A DNA stretch of 64,000 bases, taken from contig NZ_BNBV01000009.1 of the NCBI RefSeq assembly GCF_014656135.1, positions 1 through 64,000 of the forward strand, given 5' to 3'. The notes under the pieces were generated by a model that was not told the origin of the DNA, did not search any database, and was given only the letters and a program-made list of their open reading frames with translations. Of the stretch, positions 37,332 through 46,935 are shown one piece after another. The position numbers were made by a program, and so were the translations under genes. This DNA is from Streptomyces thermodiastaticus (GTDB lineage Bacteria; Actinomycetota; Actinomycetes; Streptomycetales; Streptomycetaceae). Positions within the stretch are counted from its first letter, which is position 1. Every line of letters begins with the position of its first letter.

Positions 37332-38168
37332 TCAGGGCTTGACGTCGCCGATCTTCGGGGCAGGGTCGTACTGGTAGTTCGCCGGGCCGAAGTTGGCCTT
37401 CACGGCCTTCTCCCAGGAACCGTCCGCGACCATCTCCTCCAGGGCCTTGTTGATCTTGTCCTTGAGGTCGCTGCCCTTCTTGACGCCGATGCCGTAGTTC
37501 TCGTTGGTCATCTTGAAGCCGCCCAGCTTGAACTTGCCCTTGAACTGGGCCTGGGAGGCGTATCCGGCGAGGATCGAGTCGTCCGTGGTCAGCGCGTCGA
37601 CGGCCTTGTTCTGCAGACCGGTCAGACACGCCGAGTACGTCGGGTACTTCAGCAGGTTCGCCTTGGGCGCCAGCTTGTCCTTGATGTTCTGCGCCGAGGT
37701 CGAGCCGGTCACCGAGCAGAGCTTCTTGCTGTTGAGGTCGGCCGGCGACTTGATGGAGTCGTCGTCCGCGCGGACCAGGACGTCCTGGTGGGCCAGCAGG
37801 TACGGCCCGGCGAAGTCGACCTTCTTCTCGCGCTCCGGGGTGATCGAGTAGGAGGCGGCGATGAACTGCACGTCACCGCGCTGCAGCATGGTCTCGCGGT
37901 CGGCGCTCTTGGCCTCCTTCCACTGGATCTGGTCCTCGTCGTAGCCGAGCTTCTTGGCGACGTACTTGGCCACGTCCACGTCGAAGCCGGTGTAGCCCTG
38001 CGGGGTCTTCTGGCCGATGCCCGGCTGGTCGAACTTGATGCCGATGGCGATCTTCTTGCCGCCGCCGGACGAACCGGAGTCCTTGTCGTCGTTCGAGCCG
38101 CAGGCCGTGGCGGTCACGGCGAGGGCGAGCACGACGGCCGAGGCGGCGGTGACCTTGCGGAGCTTCAT
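37332..38168 (-). CDS. gluB: glutamate-binding lipoprotein GluB
   Basis: 278 aa. A lipoprotein signal peptide with lipobox TATAC and lipidated Cys23 is followed by a type 3 periplasmic-binding-protein fold (SBP_bac_3): KIAIGIKFDQPGIGQ, GFDVDVAKYVAKKLGY, DVQFIAASYSITPEREKKVDFAGPYL and KLCSVTGSTSAQNIK. It captures extracellular glutamate for GluACD. ATG 38168 follows AAAGGA. Confidence 0.94.
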   Translation of the reverse strand: MKLRKVTAASAVVLALAVTATACGSNDDKDSGSSGGGKKIAIGIKFDQPGIGQKTPQGYTGFDVDVAKYVAKKLGYDEDQIQWKEAKSADRETMLQRGDVQFIAASYSITPEREKKVDFAGPYLLAHQDVLVRADDDSIKSPADLNSKKLCSVTGSTSAQNIKDKLAPKANLLKYPTYSACLTGLQNKAVDALTTDDSILAGYASQAQFKGKFKLGGFKMTNENYGIGVKKGSDLKDKINKALEEMVADGSWEKAVKANFGPANYQYDPAPKIGDVKP

Positions 38169-38271
38169 GCTGCGTGTCCTTTGCTGAGGTGAGGAGTCGG
38201 GGCCCGCACGAGGCGGGTGACGGCGTCGCCGCGGGAGGGGACGGGACGCCGTCCGTGTACCTCGGGAGGCG

Positions 38272-39048
38272 TCAGTGGTGCAGGATCTTCGACAGGAAGT
38301 CCTTGGCACGGTCGCTGCGCGGATTGCTGAAGAACTGGTCCGGTGTCGCCTGTTCGACGATCCGGCCGTCGGCCATGAAGACCACCCGGTTCGCGGCCGA
38401 CCGGGCGAAGCCCATCTCATGGGTGACGACGATCATCGTCATGCCGTCCCGGGCGAGCTGCTGCATGACCTCCAGCACCTCGTTGATCATCTCCGGGTCC
38501 AGCGCGGAGGTCGGCTCGTCGAAGAGCATGACCTTCGGCTCCATGGCCAGGGCCCGAGCGATGGCCACACGCTGCTGCTGGCCACCGGAGAGCTGCGCGG
38601 GGTACTTGTCGGCCTGCGCGCCCACACCCACCCGGTCCAGCAGCGCCCGGGCCCGCTCCTCGGCCGTCTTCTTGTCCAGCCGGCGGACCTTGACCTGGCC
38701 CAGGGTCACGTTCTCCAGCACGGTCTTGTGCGCGAAGAGATTGAAGGACTGGAAGACCATCCCGACGTCGGCGCGCAACCGGGCCAGCTCCTTGCCCTCC
38801 TGGGGCAGCGGCTTGCCGTCGATGGTGATCGAACCGGAGTCGATGGTCTCCAGACGGTTGATGGTGCGGCACAGGGTGGACTTCCCGGACCCCGAGGGCC
38901 CGATGACCACGACGACCTCGCCGCGGGAGATCGTCAGGTCGATGTCCTGGAGCACGTGCAACGCGCCGAAGTGCTTGTTGACGCTCTTCAGGACGACCAG
39001 ATCGTTGCTCGCGGCCACGTCTTCCTTGGCCACCGATACTGCGGTCAT
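38272..39048 (-). CDS. gluA: glutamate ABC transporter ATP-binding protein GluA
   Basis: 258 aa. A polar amino acid ATPase with Walker [11 protein letters not shown] loop [17 protein letters not shown], signature [15 protein letters not shown], Walker [14 protein letters not shown] and switch histidine THEM. It is the first gene of gluABCD and divergent from gluR. Its promoter (39083-39111) abuts an 11-bp-spaced direct repeat that could be the GluR site. Confidence 0.95.
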   Translation of the reverse strand: MTAVSVAKEDVAASNDLVVLKSVNKHFGALHVLQDIDLTISRGEVVVVIGPSGSGKSTLCRTINRLETIDSGSITIDGKPLPQEGKELARLRADVGMVFQSFNLFAHKTVLENVTLGQVKVRRLDKKTAEERARALLDRVGVGAQADKYPAQLSGGQQQRVAIARALAMEPKVMLFDEPTSALDPEMINEVLEVMQQLARDGMTMIVVTHEMGFARSAANRVVFMADGRIVEQATPDQFFSNPRSDRAKDFLSKILHH

Positions 39049-39365
39049 CGCTTACAGGCTCCGTCCTCCTCGGTTTCGAGGGACAGTAGCCAGCCGCGCG
39101 ACCTGCGTCACCACATCTGAGAAAGATCTGAGCATCACGATCCGGTAGCGGGCGGACACGTCGGGTCATGTCTCCGCGCGGGGCGCGTACCGGCTGGATA
39201 ACGACCGGAAGTGCGCCCCCGGAAGCCTCTTGACGCGGTGCTCGTCCATCGGCGTGACTGCCAGGGTGGGTGCGCGCATGCCCGGTGTACGCGCCCTGCG
39301 CGCTTCCTGCGCTTTCGCACCATGCACGTCGTAGGGGAACGACGGGTGAACTGAAGGGGGTCGGA
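39049..39365. other. gluA/gluR divergent control region
   Basis: 317 bases between the divergent starts. The left part contains the gluA promoter and direct repeat described separately. For gluR, TTGACG (39230-39235) is a possible -35 but no good -10 follows at the right distance. AAGGGGGTCGGA just before the GTG is the gluR ribosome site. Confidence 0.5.
39083..39132 (-). promoter_or_regulatory. gluA promoter with direct-repeat operator
   Basis: On the minus strand GTGACG (39111-39106), 17 bases, TACTGT (39088-39083) form a promoter. Immediately upstream of the -35, ATCTGAG is repeated (plus strand 39115-39121 and 39126-39132) with an 11-bp period, the geometry of an OmpR/PhoB-type dimer site placed for activation. 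The divergent gluR encodes such a regulator. Confidence 0.5.
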
Positions 39366-40052
39366 GTGAGACTGCTGCTCGTCGAGGACGACGACCGCGT
39401 CGCGGCCGCCCTGTCCGCGGTCCTGACCCGGCATGGTTTCGACGTCACGCACGCCCGCAGCGGCCAGGAGGCCCTGCAGGCACTCGTCCCGGCCGGGGCT
39501 CCCTTCGGGGTGATCCTGCTCGACCTCGGCCTGCCCGACCAGGACGGCTACGAGGTCTGCGGCAAGATACGCAAGCGCACCAGCACCCCGGTGATCATGG
39601 TCACCGCCCGTTCCGATGTGCGCTCGCGCATCCACGGCCTCAATCTCGGCGCCGACGACTACGTCGTCAAGCCCTACGACACCGGGGAGCTGCTCGCCCG
39701 CATCCACGCCGTCAGCCGCCGCACCGCCCACGAGGACACCGGCGGGGGCGCGCAGAGCACACTGCGCTTCGGCCCGGTCCGCATCGAACTGCCCACCCGG
39801 CACGTCAGCGTGGACGGCACCGTCGTCCAGCTCACCCGCAAGGAGTTCGACCTGCTCGCACTGCTGGCCCAGCGTCCGGGCGTGGTCTTCCGCCGGGAGC
39901 AGATCATCAGCGAGGTGTGGCACACCAGCTGGGAGGGCACCGGCCGCACACTGGAGGTGCACGTCGCCTCCCTGCGCTCCAAACTGCGCGTGCCGGCCCT
40001 GATCGAGACCGTCCGCGGCGTCGGCTACCGCCTCGTCGCGCCGGCCGCCTAG
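39366..40052 (+). CDS. gluR: OmpR/PhoB-family response regulator GluR
   Basis: 228 aa. Receiver (about 1-115) with D8/D9, phosphoacceptor Asp53 (VILLDLGLPDQDG) and K in DDYVVKPYD. A C-terminal winged-helix domain (about 135-225, VQLTRKEFDLLALLAQRPGVVFRREQIISEVW... LRVPALIETVRGVGYRL). The GTG at 39366 follows AAGGGGGTCGGA. It pairs with the adjacent kinase gluK and is divergent from gluABCD; in S. coelicolor GluR-GluK is reported to sense glutamate and control its uptake. Confidence 0.9.
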   Translation: MRLLLVEDDDRVAAALSAVLTRHGFDVTHARSGQEALQALVPAGAPFGVILLDLGLPDQDGYEVCGKIRKRTSTPVIMVTARSDVRSRIHGLNLGADDYVVKPYDTGELLARIHAVSRRTAHEDTGGGAQSTLRFGPVRIELPTRHVSVDGTVVQLTRKEFDLLALLAQRPGVVFRREQIISEVWHTSWEGTGRTLEVHVASLRSKLRVPALIETVRGVGYRLVAPAA

Positions 40053-40061
40053 CGGGCAGGC

Positions 40062-41477
40062 GTGCGCGCACGCCTGCTGCCGCTGCTCATCGTGCTGATG
40101 GCGGCGGTGCTCCTGGCCCTCGGCGTCCCGCTGGCCCTCAGCATGGCATCCGCCCAGCAGCAGCGGGTCGTCGTCGACCGGATCGACGACACGGCACGCT
40201 TCGCCGCGCTCGCCCAGTTCGTCACCGACCGCCCCACCGGCTCCCGGCAGACGGTCCCCGACGAACGCCTGGAGACCCTCCGGCGCGAACTCGCCAGCTA
40301 CCACGACGTCTACGGCATCCGCGCCGGGGTCTTCTACCGCTCCGGCGCGCCCATGGCCAACGCCCCGGACGACTGGGCCCTGCCCGCCGAGGGCGAGGTG
40401 CGCGCCGCCTTCGACGAGGCGCTGCTCAGCCGGCGCAGCCACGACCCCAGCCAGGTCTGGCCCTGGCAGCGCGGACGGCTCGTCGTCGCCTCGCCCGTCA
40501 TCCGGGACGGCGACGTGGCCGCGGTCGTCGTCACCGACTCGCCCACCGGGCAGATGCGCGCCCGCATTCTGCACGGCTGGCTGATCCTGGGCCTGGGCGA
40601 GACGGTGGCGATGCTGGTCGCCGTCGGCGCCGCCATGCGCCTGACCGGCTGGGTGCTGCGCCCCGTGCGCGTGCTCGACGCCACCACCCACGACATCGCC
40701 ACCGGCCGGCTCAAGTCCCGCGTGGCGGAGGCCGGCGGCCCGCCGGAACTGCGGCGGCTGGCCCGCTCCTTCAACGAGATGGCGGACAACGTCGAGAACG
40801 TGCTGGAGCAGCAGCGCGCCTTCGTCGCCGACGCCTCGCACCAGCTGCGCAACCCGCTCGCCGCGCTGCTGCTGCGCATCGACCTGCTCGCGCTCGACCT
40901 GCCCGAGGGCCACGAGGAGATCGACTCGGTGCGCGCCGAGGGCAAGCGCCTGGCCCAGGTCCTGGACGATCTGCTGGACCTGGCGCTCGCCGAGCACGCG
41001 GAGGCCGACCTGCAGCTCATCGACATCGGTGAGCTGACCGCGGAACGGGTGGCGGCCTGGACGCCCGCCGCCGAGGCCAAGGGCGTACGCCTCATGGGCA
41101 GCTGCCCGGCCACCACGGCCTGGGCCGACCCGGTGGCACTGTCCTCCGCGCTGGACGCGGTGATCGACAACGCGGTGAAGTTCACCCCGCGCGGAGAGCG
41201 CGTCGAGGTGACGGTCAACGGCAGCGGCAACCGGTCGACCGTCGTCGTCGCCGACCACGGCCCCGGCCTCACCGACGAGGAACTCGCCCGGATCGGCGAC
41301 CGCTTCTGGCGCAGCAGCCGCCACCAGAACGTCAAGGGATCCGGCCTGGGCCTGTCCATCTGCCGGGCCCTGCTGGCCGCGGGCGGCGGCAGCATCACCT
41401 TCGCCCACCACCGTGCGCAGGAGCCGCACGGCCTGAAGGTCACGGTGACGGTGCCGCGCACGGAGCCGGGAACCTGA
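40062..41477 (+). CDS. gluK: membrane sensor histidine kinase GluK
   Basis: 471 aa. Two transmembrane helices (about 8-28 and 172-192) flank an extracytoplasmic sensor of about 140 residues; then HAMP (about 193-245), HisKA with His260 (FVADASHQLRNPLAAL) and an HATPase domain (N box DNAVKFTPRG, G1 DHGPGL, G2 GSGLGLSI). It starts with GTG nine bases after gluR, so they form one operon. Likely signal: external glutamate. Confidence 0.9.
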   Translation: MRARLLPLLIVLMAAVLLALGVPLALSMASAQQQRVVVDRIDDTARFAALAQFVTDRPTGSRQTVPDERLETLRRELASYHDVYGIRAGVFYRSGAPMANAPDDWALPAEGEVRAAFDEALLSRRSHDPSQVWPWQRGRLVVASPVIRDGDVAAVVVTDSPTGQMRARILHGWLILGLGETVAMLVAVGAAMRLTGWVLRPVRVLDATTHDIATGRLKSRVAEAGGPPELRRLARSFNEMADNVENVLEQQRAFVADASHQLRNPLAALLLRIDLLALDLPEGHEEIDSVRAEGKRLAQVLDDLLDLALAEHAEADLQLIDIGELTAERVAAWTPAAEAKGVRLMGSCPATTAWADPVALSSALDAVIDNAVKFTPRGERVEVTVNGSGNRSTVVVADHGPGLTDEELARIGDRFWRSSRHQNVKGSGLGLSICRALLAAGGGSITFAHHRAQEPHGLKVTVTVPRTEPGT

Positions 41478-41534
41478 AGCCGCTGACGGGGCCGGGAACC
41501 CGAGGCCGTGTCCGTGACCGGGGACCCGGGGCCC

Positions 41535-42533
41535 TCACGGCTTGACGGACCGGTAGTACCGGCGCGCCCCCTCGTGCAGCACCAGCGGGTCGGTGTAGAT
41601 CGCGGTGCGCAGATCGACCAGCTGGGCGGAGTGCACATGCGCTCCGATGCGGTCACGGCTGTCGATCACGGTGCGGGTCACCCACTCGGTGAGCCGCTCG
41701 TCCATGTCCGCGCGGGTGATCAGGATGTTGGACACGGCGATGGTCGGCACCGTCGCGCCCTGCTGGATCGTCGGATACGCCGACTCCGGCATGTTGGTGG
41801 CGCGGTAGTAGCGCGTCGCGCCGCCCTGCGCGTGCAGCCGGGCCACCACGTCACCCTCGATGGGGACGAACCGGTACGCGAACTTCTTCGCCAGCTGCGT
41901 CAGTCCGTCCGTCGGCAGCCCGCCCGACCAGAACAAGGCATCGGCCTCGCCCCGCCGCAGCCGGCTCGGCCCGGTGTCGATGCCGTCCGCCAGCGGCACG
42001 ATGTCCCGGTCCGGGTCGATCCCGGACACGCGCAGCAGCCGTTCCGCGATCAGCCGCACCCCCGACTCCGGCGGCCCCACCACCACCCGCTTGCCCCGCA
42101 GATCGGCGAGCGAGCGGACGGGGGAGTTGCGCGGGACGACGAGGTGCATGTAGTCGTCGTACAGGCGGGCGACGCCGCGCAACGTGTCCGCGCCCGGACC
42201 GTGCTCCAGCTCGTAGGTCTCCACCGCGTCGGCCGCCGTGATGGCGAAGTCGGCCTTGCCGGTCGCCACCCGCTCCACGTTCTCCTGCGAGCCGTCACTG
42301 GTCAGCAGCCGCACCGTCAGCCCCGGCATGTTCTTGGCGAACGCGGTGCGCAGCCGCTCCCCGTACTCCTGGTACACACCGCGCCGGGTGCCGGTGCTGA
42401 GCGTGATCGTCCCGCCGGGCGGCTCCTCGCCCAGCGGCAGCAGCCACCACAGCAGCAGCCCGAGGACCACGGCACCCGCCGCCGCGGCCTGCACCCCGCG
42501 GCGGCGGCCGATCGAACGGAACACCGTGGACAT
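41535..42533 (-). CDS. membrane-anchored TAXI-family solute-binding protein
   Basis: 332 aa. An N-terminal uncleaved-looking helix (about 14-34, GVQAAAAGAVVLGLLLWWLLPLG) anchors a TAXI/TRAP-T periplasmic binding domain: ITLSTGTRRGVYQEYGERLRTAF, VRLLTSDGSQENVERVATGKADFAITAADA, LRGKRVVVGPPESGVRLIAERLL and DALFWSGGLPT. Characterised TAXI proteins bind glutamate or similar compounds. No TRAP membrane subunits lie nearby; it converges with gluK, so it could deliver a signal rather than transport. CAGGAT precedes ATG by seven bases, although its AGGA could instead be a ribosome site. Confidence 0.83.
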   Translation of the reverse strand: MSTVFRSIGRRRGVQAAAAGAVVLGLLLWWLLPLGEEPPGGTITLSTGTRRGVYQEYGERLRTAFAKNMPGLTVRLLTSDGSQENVERVATGKADFAITAADAVETYELEHGPGADTLRGVARLYDDYMHLVVPRNSPVRSLADLRGKRVVVGPPESGVRLIAERLLRVSGIDPDRDIVPLADGIDTGPSRLRRGEADALFWSGGLPTDGLTQLAKKFAYRFVPIEGDVVARLHAQGGATRYYRATNMPESAYPTIQQGATVPTIAVSNILITRADMDERLTEWVTRTVIDSRDRIGAHVHSAQLVDLRTAIYTDPLVLHEGARRYYRSVKP

Positions 42534-42605
42534 GCGCGCGATCCTGCCAGCCGCACACGTCCGCTGACCAGGGTGCGCACGGACGTCCCGGCGGCGGGCC
42601 GCGGC

Positions 42606-42611
42606 TACGAT
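42606..42611 (+). promoter_or_regulatory. -10 element of the MazG-like gene, probable leaderless start
   Basis: TACGAT lies six bases before ATG 42618. There is no Shine-Dalgarno. Confidence 0.45.
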
Positions 42612-42617
42612 CGCGCC

Positions 42618-43064
42618 ATGAGTGCCTCGCCCGCCGACTACGTCCGTGAGTTCCACCAGGCCTTCGGGCTCGACGTGCGCACCACACCGCAGCAGGTGCC
42701 GCCGCAGCTCGCCGCGCACCGGGGCGAGCTGCTCGCCGAGGAGGCGGCCGAGGCCGCCCAGGTCGCCACCGGCCCGCTGGACCGGCTGGCCCACGAACTG
42801 GCCGACGTGGTCTACGTCGCCTACGGCACCGCCCTGGTCCACGGCATCGACCTGGACGAGGTGATCGCGGAGATCCACCGCGCCAACATGAGCAAGCTCG
42901 GCCCCGACGGCCAGGTCGCGCGCCGCGCCGACGGCAAGGTGCTCAAGGGGGAGCACTACCGGGCGCCGGACGTCGGCGCCGTGCTGCGCCGGCAGGGCTG
43001 GGTGCCCGACGGCGCCCCCGCGGCCGCCGGTGCGGGGGAGTCCGGCGCCGCGGACGGCGCCTGA
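42618..43064 (+). CDS. MazG-like nucleotide pyrophosphohydrolase
   Basis: 148 aa. An all-alpha NTP pyrophosphohydrolase with the metal motif ELLAEEAAEAAQ followed by HELADVVYVAYGTALVHGIDLDEVIAEIHRANMSKLG, matching EXXE-N-EXXD. It probably hydrolyses non-canonical or excess nucleotides. A disordered Ala/Gly tail follows. It converges with the GT87-like gene with 18 bases between. Confidence 0.88.
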   Translation: MSASPADYVREFHQAFGLDVRTTPQQVPPQLAAHRGELLAEEAAEAAQVATGPLDRLAHELADVVYVAYGTALVHGIDLDEVIAEIHRANMSKLGPDGQVARRADGKVLKGEHYRAPDVGAVLRRQGWVPDGAPAAAGAGESGAADGA

Positions 43065-43082
43065 CCCGGCAGCCGGGCCCGC

Positions 43083-44309
43083 TCAGGGCACCGGGGCGGG
43101 CAGCTCGGCCGCCGGGTCCCCCTGCCGCCCCGGCGGCGACGGCGCCCGCACACAGTGCAAGGCCAGCACCAGCGCCAGACCGCACAGCGTGACCGCGTCC
43201 TTGAACGCCCGCCGCGTCGAGACGTCCAGCAGGGGAACAGCCAGGCCCGGCACCTGCGGCACGAGCGCGGCCCAGAACCACGGTGCGCGCGCCGCCGCCT
43301 CGGCCCGCAGCACCCCGGCGGCCAGCAGCGGCACCACGACGACGAGATAGTGCTCGTAGGCGGGCCGGGACACCAGGTACGAGGCCAGCATCAGCATCGC
43401 CGCGGTCTCGGCGAGCCGCCCGGGCCCGTCGTCCGCCCGCCGCCAGCGCCGCCACGCGCACACCACCCCGGCCGCCGCCGCGGCCGGCGCCACTGCCATC
43501 GCCGCGACCTGCGGCACCCCGAGCCGGGGCAGCACCGCCGGCAGCGAGCAGTCGAACGGCCGCATCAGCGCGTCCCCGCCCCGCAGCAGGAAGGGCAGCG
43601 TGCGGGTGAAGAACCCGCCCGGGTCCGGCATCACCAGCGCCGCGCCCGCACACAGCACCGACGGCACCGCCACGGCCCAGGCCAGCGCCCGCCACCGCCG
43701 GGCCATCACCAGCAGGAGGACGACCGGCGCCAGCAGCGGCTTGACCGCCACGGACACCCCGAGCACCACCCCGGCCGCCGCCCACCTCCCGCGGTCCGCC
43801 AGCATCAACGCCCCGGGCAGCGCGGCGACACCGGCCGCGGTCCAGTTCCCCAGCTCCATCAGGTCCCCGGCCGGCGCCCAGCACAGCACCAGGCCGAGCA
43901 GGCCGAGCACCGCGAACCGGCTGCGCGCCGGCACCCGGAACAACCGCAGCGCGCACCACCAGCCGCCCGCGACCAGCCCCACGCACACCACCGGCGCGCC
44001 CACCCTCAGCACCGGCGCCGGCAGCACCGCCTGCCCGGCGGCGAACAGCACGGCGCTCGGCAGATACAGAAAGCGCCGGTCGGCGTACGGGGCGCCGCCG
44101 TCGAGCCAGACGCGCCCGGCGTGCACGACGAAGGCGTTGTCCATGCCTCCCTGCGCCGAGACGGCCGCCACATGCGCGACGCGCGCCAGCAGGACCACGG
44201 CGAGGACGGCCACCGGAACCGCACCGGCCGGGTGCAGCAGCCACGCGCGCAGGGCGCCGTCCGGGCGCTCCTGCCGCGCCGAGGGGCCGAGGGCTTCACG
44301 AAGCTGCAT
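43083..44309 (-). CDS. GT87-like polyprenyl-phosphate-dependent membrane mannosyltransferase
   Basis: 408 aa from ATG 44309 (preceded by GACAGGT). About ten to eleven transmembrane helices. The first extracytoplasmic loop begins [35 protein letters not shown], the acidic-residue-bearing loop typical of GT-C enzymes of the DUF2029/GT87 family, and [25 protein letters not shown] follows later. Such enzymes extend lipid-linked mannan or arabinan chains outside the membrane. Acceptor and donor are not indicated. An in-frame start at 44378 is possible. Confidence 0.75.
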   Translation of the reverse strand: MQLREALGPSARQERPDGALRAWLLHPAGAVPVAVLAVVLLARVAHVAAVSAQGGMDNAFVVHAGRVWLDGGAPYADRRFLYLPSAVLFAAGQAVLPAPVLRVGAPVVCVGLVAGGWWCALRLFRVPARSRFAVLGLLGLVLCWAPAGDLMELGNWTAAGVAALPGALMLADRGRWAAAGVVLGVSVAVKPLLAPVVLLLVMARRWRALAWAVAVPSVLCAGAALVMPDPGGFFTRTLPFLLRGGDALMRPFDCSLPAVLPRLGVPQVAAMAVAPAAAAAGVVCAWRRWRRADDGPGRLAETAAMLMLASYLVSRPAYEHYLVVVVPLLAAGVLRAEAAARAPWFWAALVPQVPGLAVPLLDVSTRRAFKDAVTLCGLALVLALHCVRAPSPPGRQGDPAAELPAPVP

Positions 44310-44560
44310 CACACGTACCTGTCCGGAAGGCGCCGACGCGACGGGGAACACCAGGATGTTTCGCTCCCTTCGCCCCATTCTGGGGACGTTCGGGTGTCCA
44401 CCGGGGCCACCGACGGGCCGTGTCGCGACGACCGGAGCCGTCAAGCCGTCAGCCCGTCGGCCGGTGGTGCGGCCACCCTCGAGAGGGTGACGGAAGGCGG
44501 TGTGCGGGCCGGTCTCCCGCCGCCCGCCGCCTTCCGTCCGGGAGCACTTCCGCGAACGCC

Positions 44561-44566
44561 TACCCT
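44561..44566 (+). promoter_or_regulatory. miaB -10 element, probable leaderless start
   Basis: TACCCT lies six bases before ATG 44573 and no ribosome site is present. Confidence 0.45.
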
Positions 44567-44572
44567 TGTGGC

Positions 44573-46090
44573 ATGAGCAGCATCGACCGGAGCCAAGAAG
44601 TGGGCGTCACTCGCACCTATGAGATCCGCACCTACGGGTGCCAGATGAACGTCCACGACTCCGAGCGGCTGGCCGGGCTGCTCGAGGAGGCCGGATACGT
44701 ACGGGCCCCGGAGGGCGCGGACGGCGAGGCCGACGTCGTCGTGTTCAACACCTGTGCCGTCCGCGAGAACGCGGACAACCGGCTCTACGGCAACCTCGGT
44801 CACCTCGCGCCGAAGAAGGCCAAGCGCCCCGGGATGCAGATCGCGGTCGGCGGCTGTCTGGCGCAGAAGGACCGGGACACCATCGTGAAGAAGGCGCCCT
44901 GGGTGGACGTCGTCTTCGGTACGCACAACATCGGCAAGCTGCCCGTGCTGCTGGAGCGTGCCCGCGTCCAGCAGGAGGCCCAGGTCGAGATCGCCGAGTC
45001 GCTGGAGGCGTTCCCCTCGACGCTGCCGACGCGCCGCGAGAGCGCCTACGCCGCCTGGGTGTCCATCTCGGTCGGCTGCAACAACACCTGCACCTTCTGC
45101 ATCGTGCCGGCGTTGCGCGGCAAGGAGAAGGACCGCCGGCCCGGCGACATCCTGGCCGAGGTCGAGGCCCTGGTCGCCGAGGGCGTCTGTGAGATCACCC
45201 TGCTCGGGCAGAACGTCAACGCCTACGGCTCCGACATCGGCGACCGCGAGGCGTTCAGCAAGCTGCTGCGGGCCTGCGGAAAGATCGACGGTCTGGAGCG
45301 GGTCCGGTTCACCTCCCCGCACCCGCGCGACTTCACCGACGACGTGATCGCCGCGATGGCCGAGACCCCGAACGTCATGCCGCAGCTGCACATGCCGCTG
45401 CAGTCCGGCTCGGACGCGGTCCTCAGGGCGATGCGCCGCTCCTACCGTCAGGAGCGCTACCTGGGGATCATCGAGAAGGTCCGGGCGGCCATCCCGGACG
45501 CCGCGATCACCACCGACATCATCGTGGGCTTCCCCGGCGAGACCGACGAGGACTTCGAGCAGACGCTGCACGTGGTGCGCGAGGCCCGGTTCGCGCAGGC
45601 CTTCACCTTCCAGTACTCCAAGCGCCCGGGCACCCCGGCCGCCGAGATGGACAACCAGGTCCCCAAGGAGGTCGTCCAGGAGCGCTACGAGCGGCTGGTC
45701 GCCCTGCAGGAGCAGATCTCCTGGGAGGAGAACAAGAAGCAGGTCGGCCGGACGCTGGAGCTGATGGTCGCCGAGGGCGAGGGCCGCAAGGACGACACCA
45801 CCCACCGTCTGTCCGGACGCGCCCCCGACAACCGTCTGGTCCACTTCACCAAGCCGGACCAGCAGGTGCGTCCCGGCGACGTGGTCACCGTCGAGGTCAC
45901 CTACGCCGCCCCGCACCACCTGCTCGCCGAGGGCCCGGTCCTCGACGTGCGCCGTACCCGCGCGGGCGACGCCTGGGAGAAGCGCAACGCCGCCGATACC
46001 GCCAAGCCCGCCGGTGTCATGCTGGGCCTGCCCAAGGTCGGCGTCCCCGAGCCGCTGCCCGTCGTCGCGAGCGGCTGCGGCTGCGACTGA
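44573..46090 (+). CDS. miaB: tRNA-2-methylthio-N6-isopentenyladenosine synthase MiaB
   Basis: 505 aa. UPF0004 domain with its three cluster cysteines ([23 protein letters not shown]), radical-SAM domain with CNNTCTFC, and TRAM domain (about 375-450). It methylthiolates i6A37 of tRNAs, the product of MiaA, encoded 3.2 kb downstream. A Cys-rich end (SGCGCD) is unusual. Reading-frame conservation with rimO at 15077 is clear but the two fall into separate subfamilies. Confidence 0.95.
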   Translation: MSSIDRSQEVGVTRTYEIRTYGCQMNVHDSERLAGLLEEAGYVRAPEGADGEADVVVFNTCAVRENADNRLYGNLGHLAPKKAKRPGMQIAVGGCLAQKDRDTIVKKAPWVDVVFGTHNIGKLPVLLERARVQQEAQVEIAESLEAFPSTLPTRRESAYAAWVSISVGCNNTCTFCIVPALRGKEKDRRPGDILAEVEALVAEGVCEITLLGQNVNAYGSDIGDREAFSKLLRACGKIDGLERVRFTSPHPRDFTDDVIAAMAETPNVMPQLHMPLQSGSDAVLRAMRRSYRQERYLGIIEKVRAAIPDAAITTDIIVGFPGETDEDFEQTLHVVREARFAQAFTFQYSKRPGTPAAEMDNQVPKEVVQERYERLVALQEQISWEENKKQVGRTLELMVAEGEGRKDDTTHRLSGRAPDNRLVHFTKPDQQVRPGDVVTVEVTYAAPHHLLAEGPVLDVRRTRAGDAWEKRNAADTAKPAGVMLGLPKVGVPEPLPVVASGCGCD

Positions 46091-46109
46091 GCCGGGGCCG
46101 CGGCTGCGT

Positions 46110-46115
46110 TACGCT
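46110..46115 (+). promoter_or_regulatory. -10 element of the LigB-like gene, probable leaderless start
   Basis: TACGCT lies seven bases before ATG 46123; no ribosome site is present. Confidence 0.4.
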
Positions 46116-46122
46116 GCCGATC

Positions 46123-46839
46123 ATGCTTGTCGCTGCCGCAGTCTGCCCCTGCCCGCCGCTGCTCGTGCCCGCCGTCGCCGCGGGTGCCGCGCCCGAACTG
46201 GACGCGGCCCGGAAGGCGTGCGCGGACGCGCTGGGCGTGCTCGCGGCCGCCCGCCCGGACCGGCTGGTGGTCGTCGGAGTCGCCGACGGGCCCGGGGCCG
46301 GGCCCCGGCCGGAGGGCGCCCGCGGTTCCTTCCGCGGTTTCGGCGTGGATCTCGAGGTCCGGCTCGGCCGGGGCGGTACCCCGCAGGCCGCCGCGCGGAC
46401 GCTGCCGCCCTCGCTCGCGGTCGCGGCCTGGCTGCTGGAGCACAGCGACTGGACCGACGCCCCCGTCGAGGCGCTGGGCGTGGACGAGACGCAGGCACCC
46501 GAGCGGTGCCTGGCCGCGGGCCGGGAGCTGGCCGCGGCCCCCGGGCGGACGGCGCTGCTGGTCATGGGCGACGCCAGCGCCTGCCGGTCGGTCAAGGCGC
46601 CCGGCTACCTGGACCCGCGGGCCGAACCCTTCGACGCCGAGGTCGCCCGGGCGCTCGGCGCGGCCGACACCGCGGCGCTCGCCGCCCTCGACCCGGAGCT
46701 CGCCCGCGAGCTGAAGGCCTCCGGCCGCGCCTGCTGGCAGGTCCTCGCGGGCGCCGCCGAGGGCGCCGGCCTCACCGGCACCCTGCACTACGACGAGGCT
46801 CCGTACGGCGTCGGCTACCTGGTCGCCACCTGGTCCTGA
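46123..46839 (+). CDS. class III extradiol dioxygenase (LigB)-like protein
   Basis: 238 aa. The opening VAAAVCPCPPLLVPAVAAG and the GVADGPG, LLVMGDASACRS and YDEAPYGVGYLVA segments fit the LigB-like superfamily found in actinobacteria between miaB and miaA. The usual catalytic histidines of true extradiol enzymes are largely missing (for example VCPCPP in place of a PHPP-type motif), so ring cleavage is doubtful. Role unknown. Confidence 0.7.
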   Translation: MLVAAAVCPCPPLLVPAVAAGAAPELDAARKACADALGVLAAARPDRLVVVGVADGPGAGPRPEGARGSFRGFGVDLEVRLGRGGTPQAAARTLPPSLAVAAWLLEHSDWTDAPVEALGVDETQAPERCLAAGRELAAAPGRTALLVMGDASACRSVKAPGYLDPRAEPFDAEVARALGAADTAALAALDPELARELKASGRACWQVLAGAAEGAGLTGTLHYDEAPYGVGYLVATWS

Positions 46840-46866
46840 CCCGGCGCAGGCGGCACGACACGGCGG

Positions 46867-46897
46867 AACGGCCGGGAGAGACGCTCCCGGCCGTTTC
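46867..46897. terminator. bidirectional terminator
   Basis: AACGGCCGGGAG (46867-46878) pairs with CTCCCGGCCGTT (46884-46895) followed by TCC. It separates the LigB-like gene from the convergent MT0933-like gene and can serve both. Confidence 0.8.
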
Positions 46898-46935
46898 CTC
46901 TTGCTCGTCGTGCCTCCACGCCGTCGTGCCGCCGG

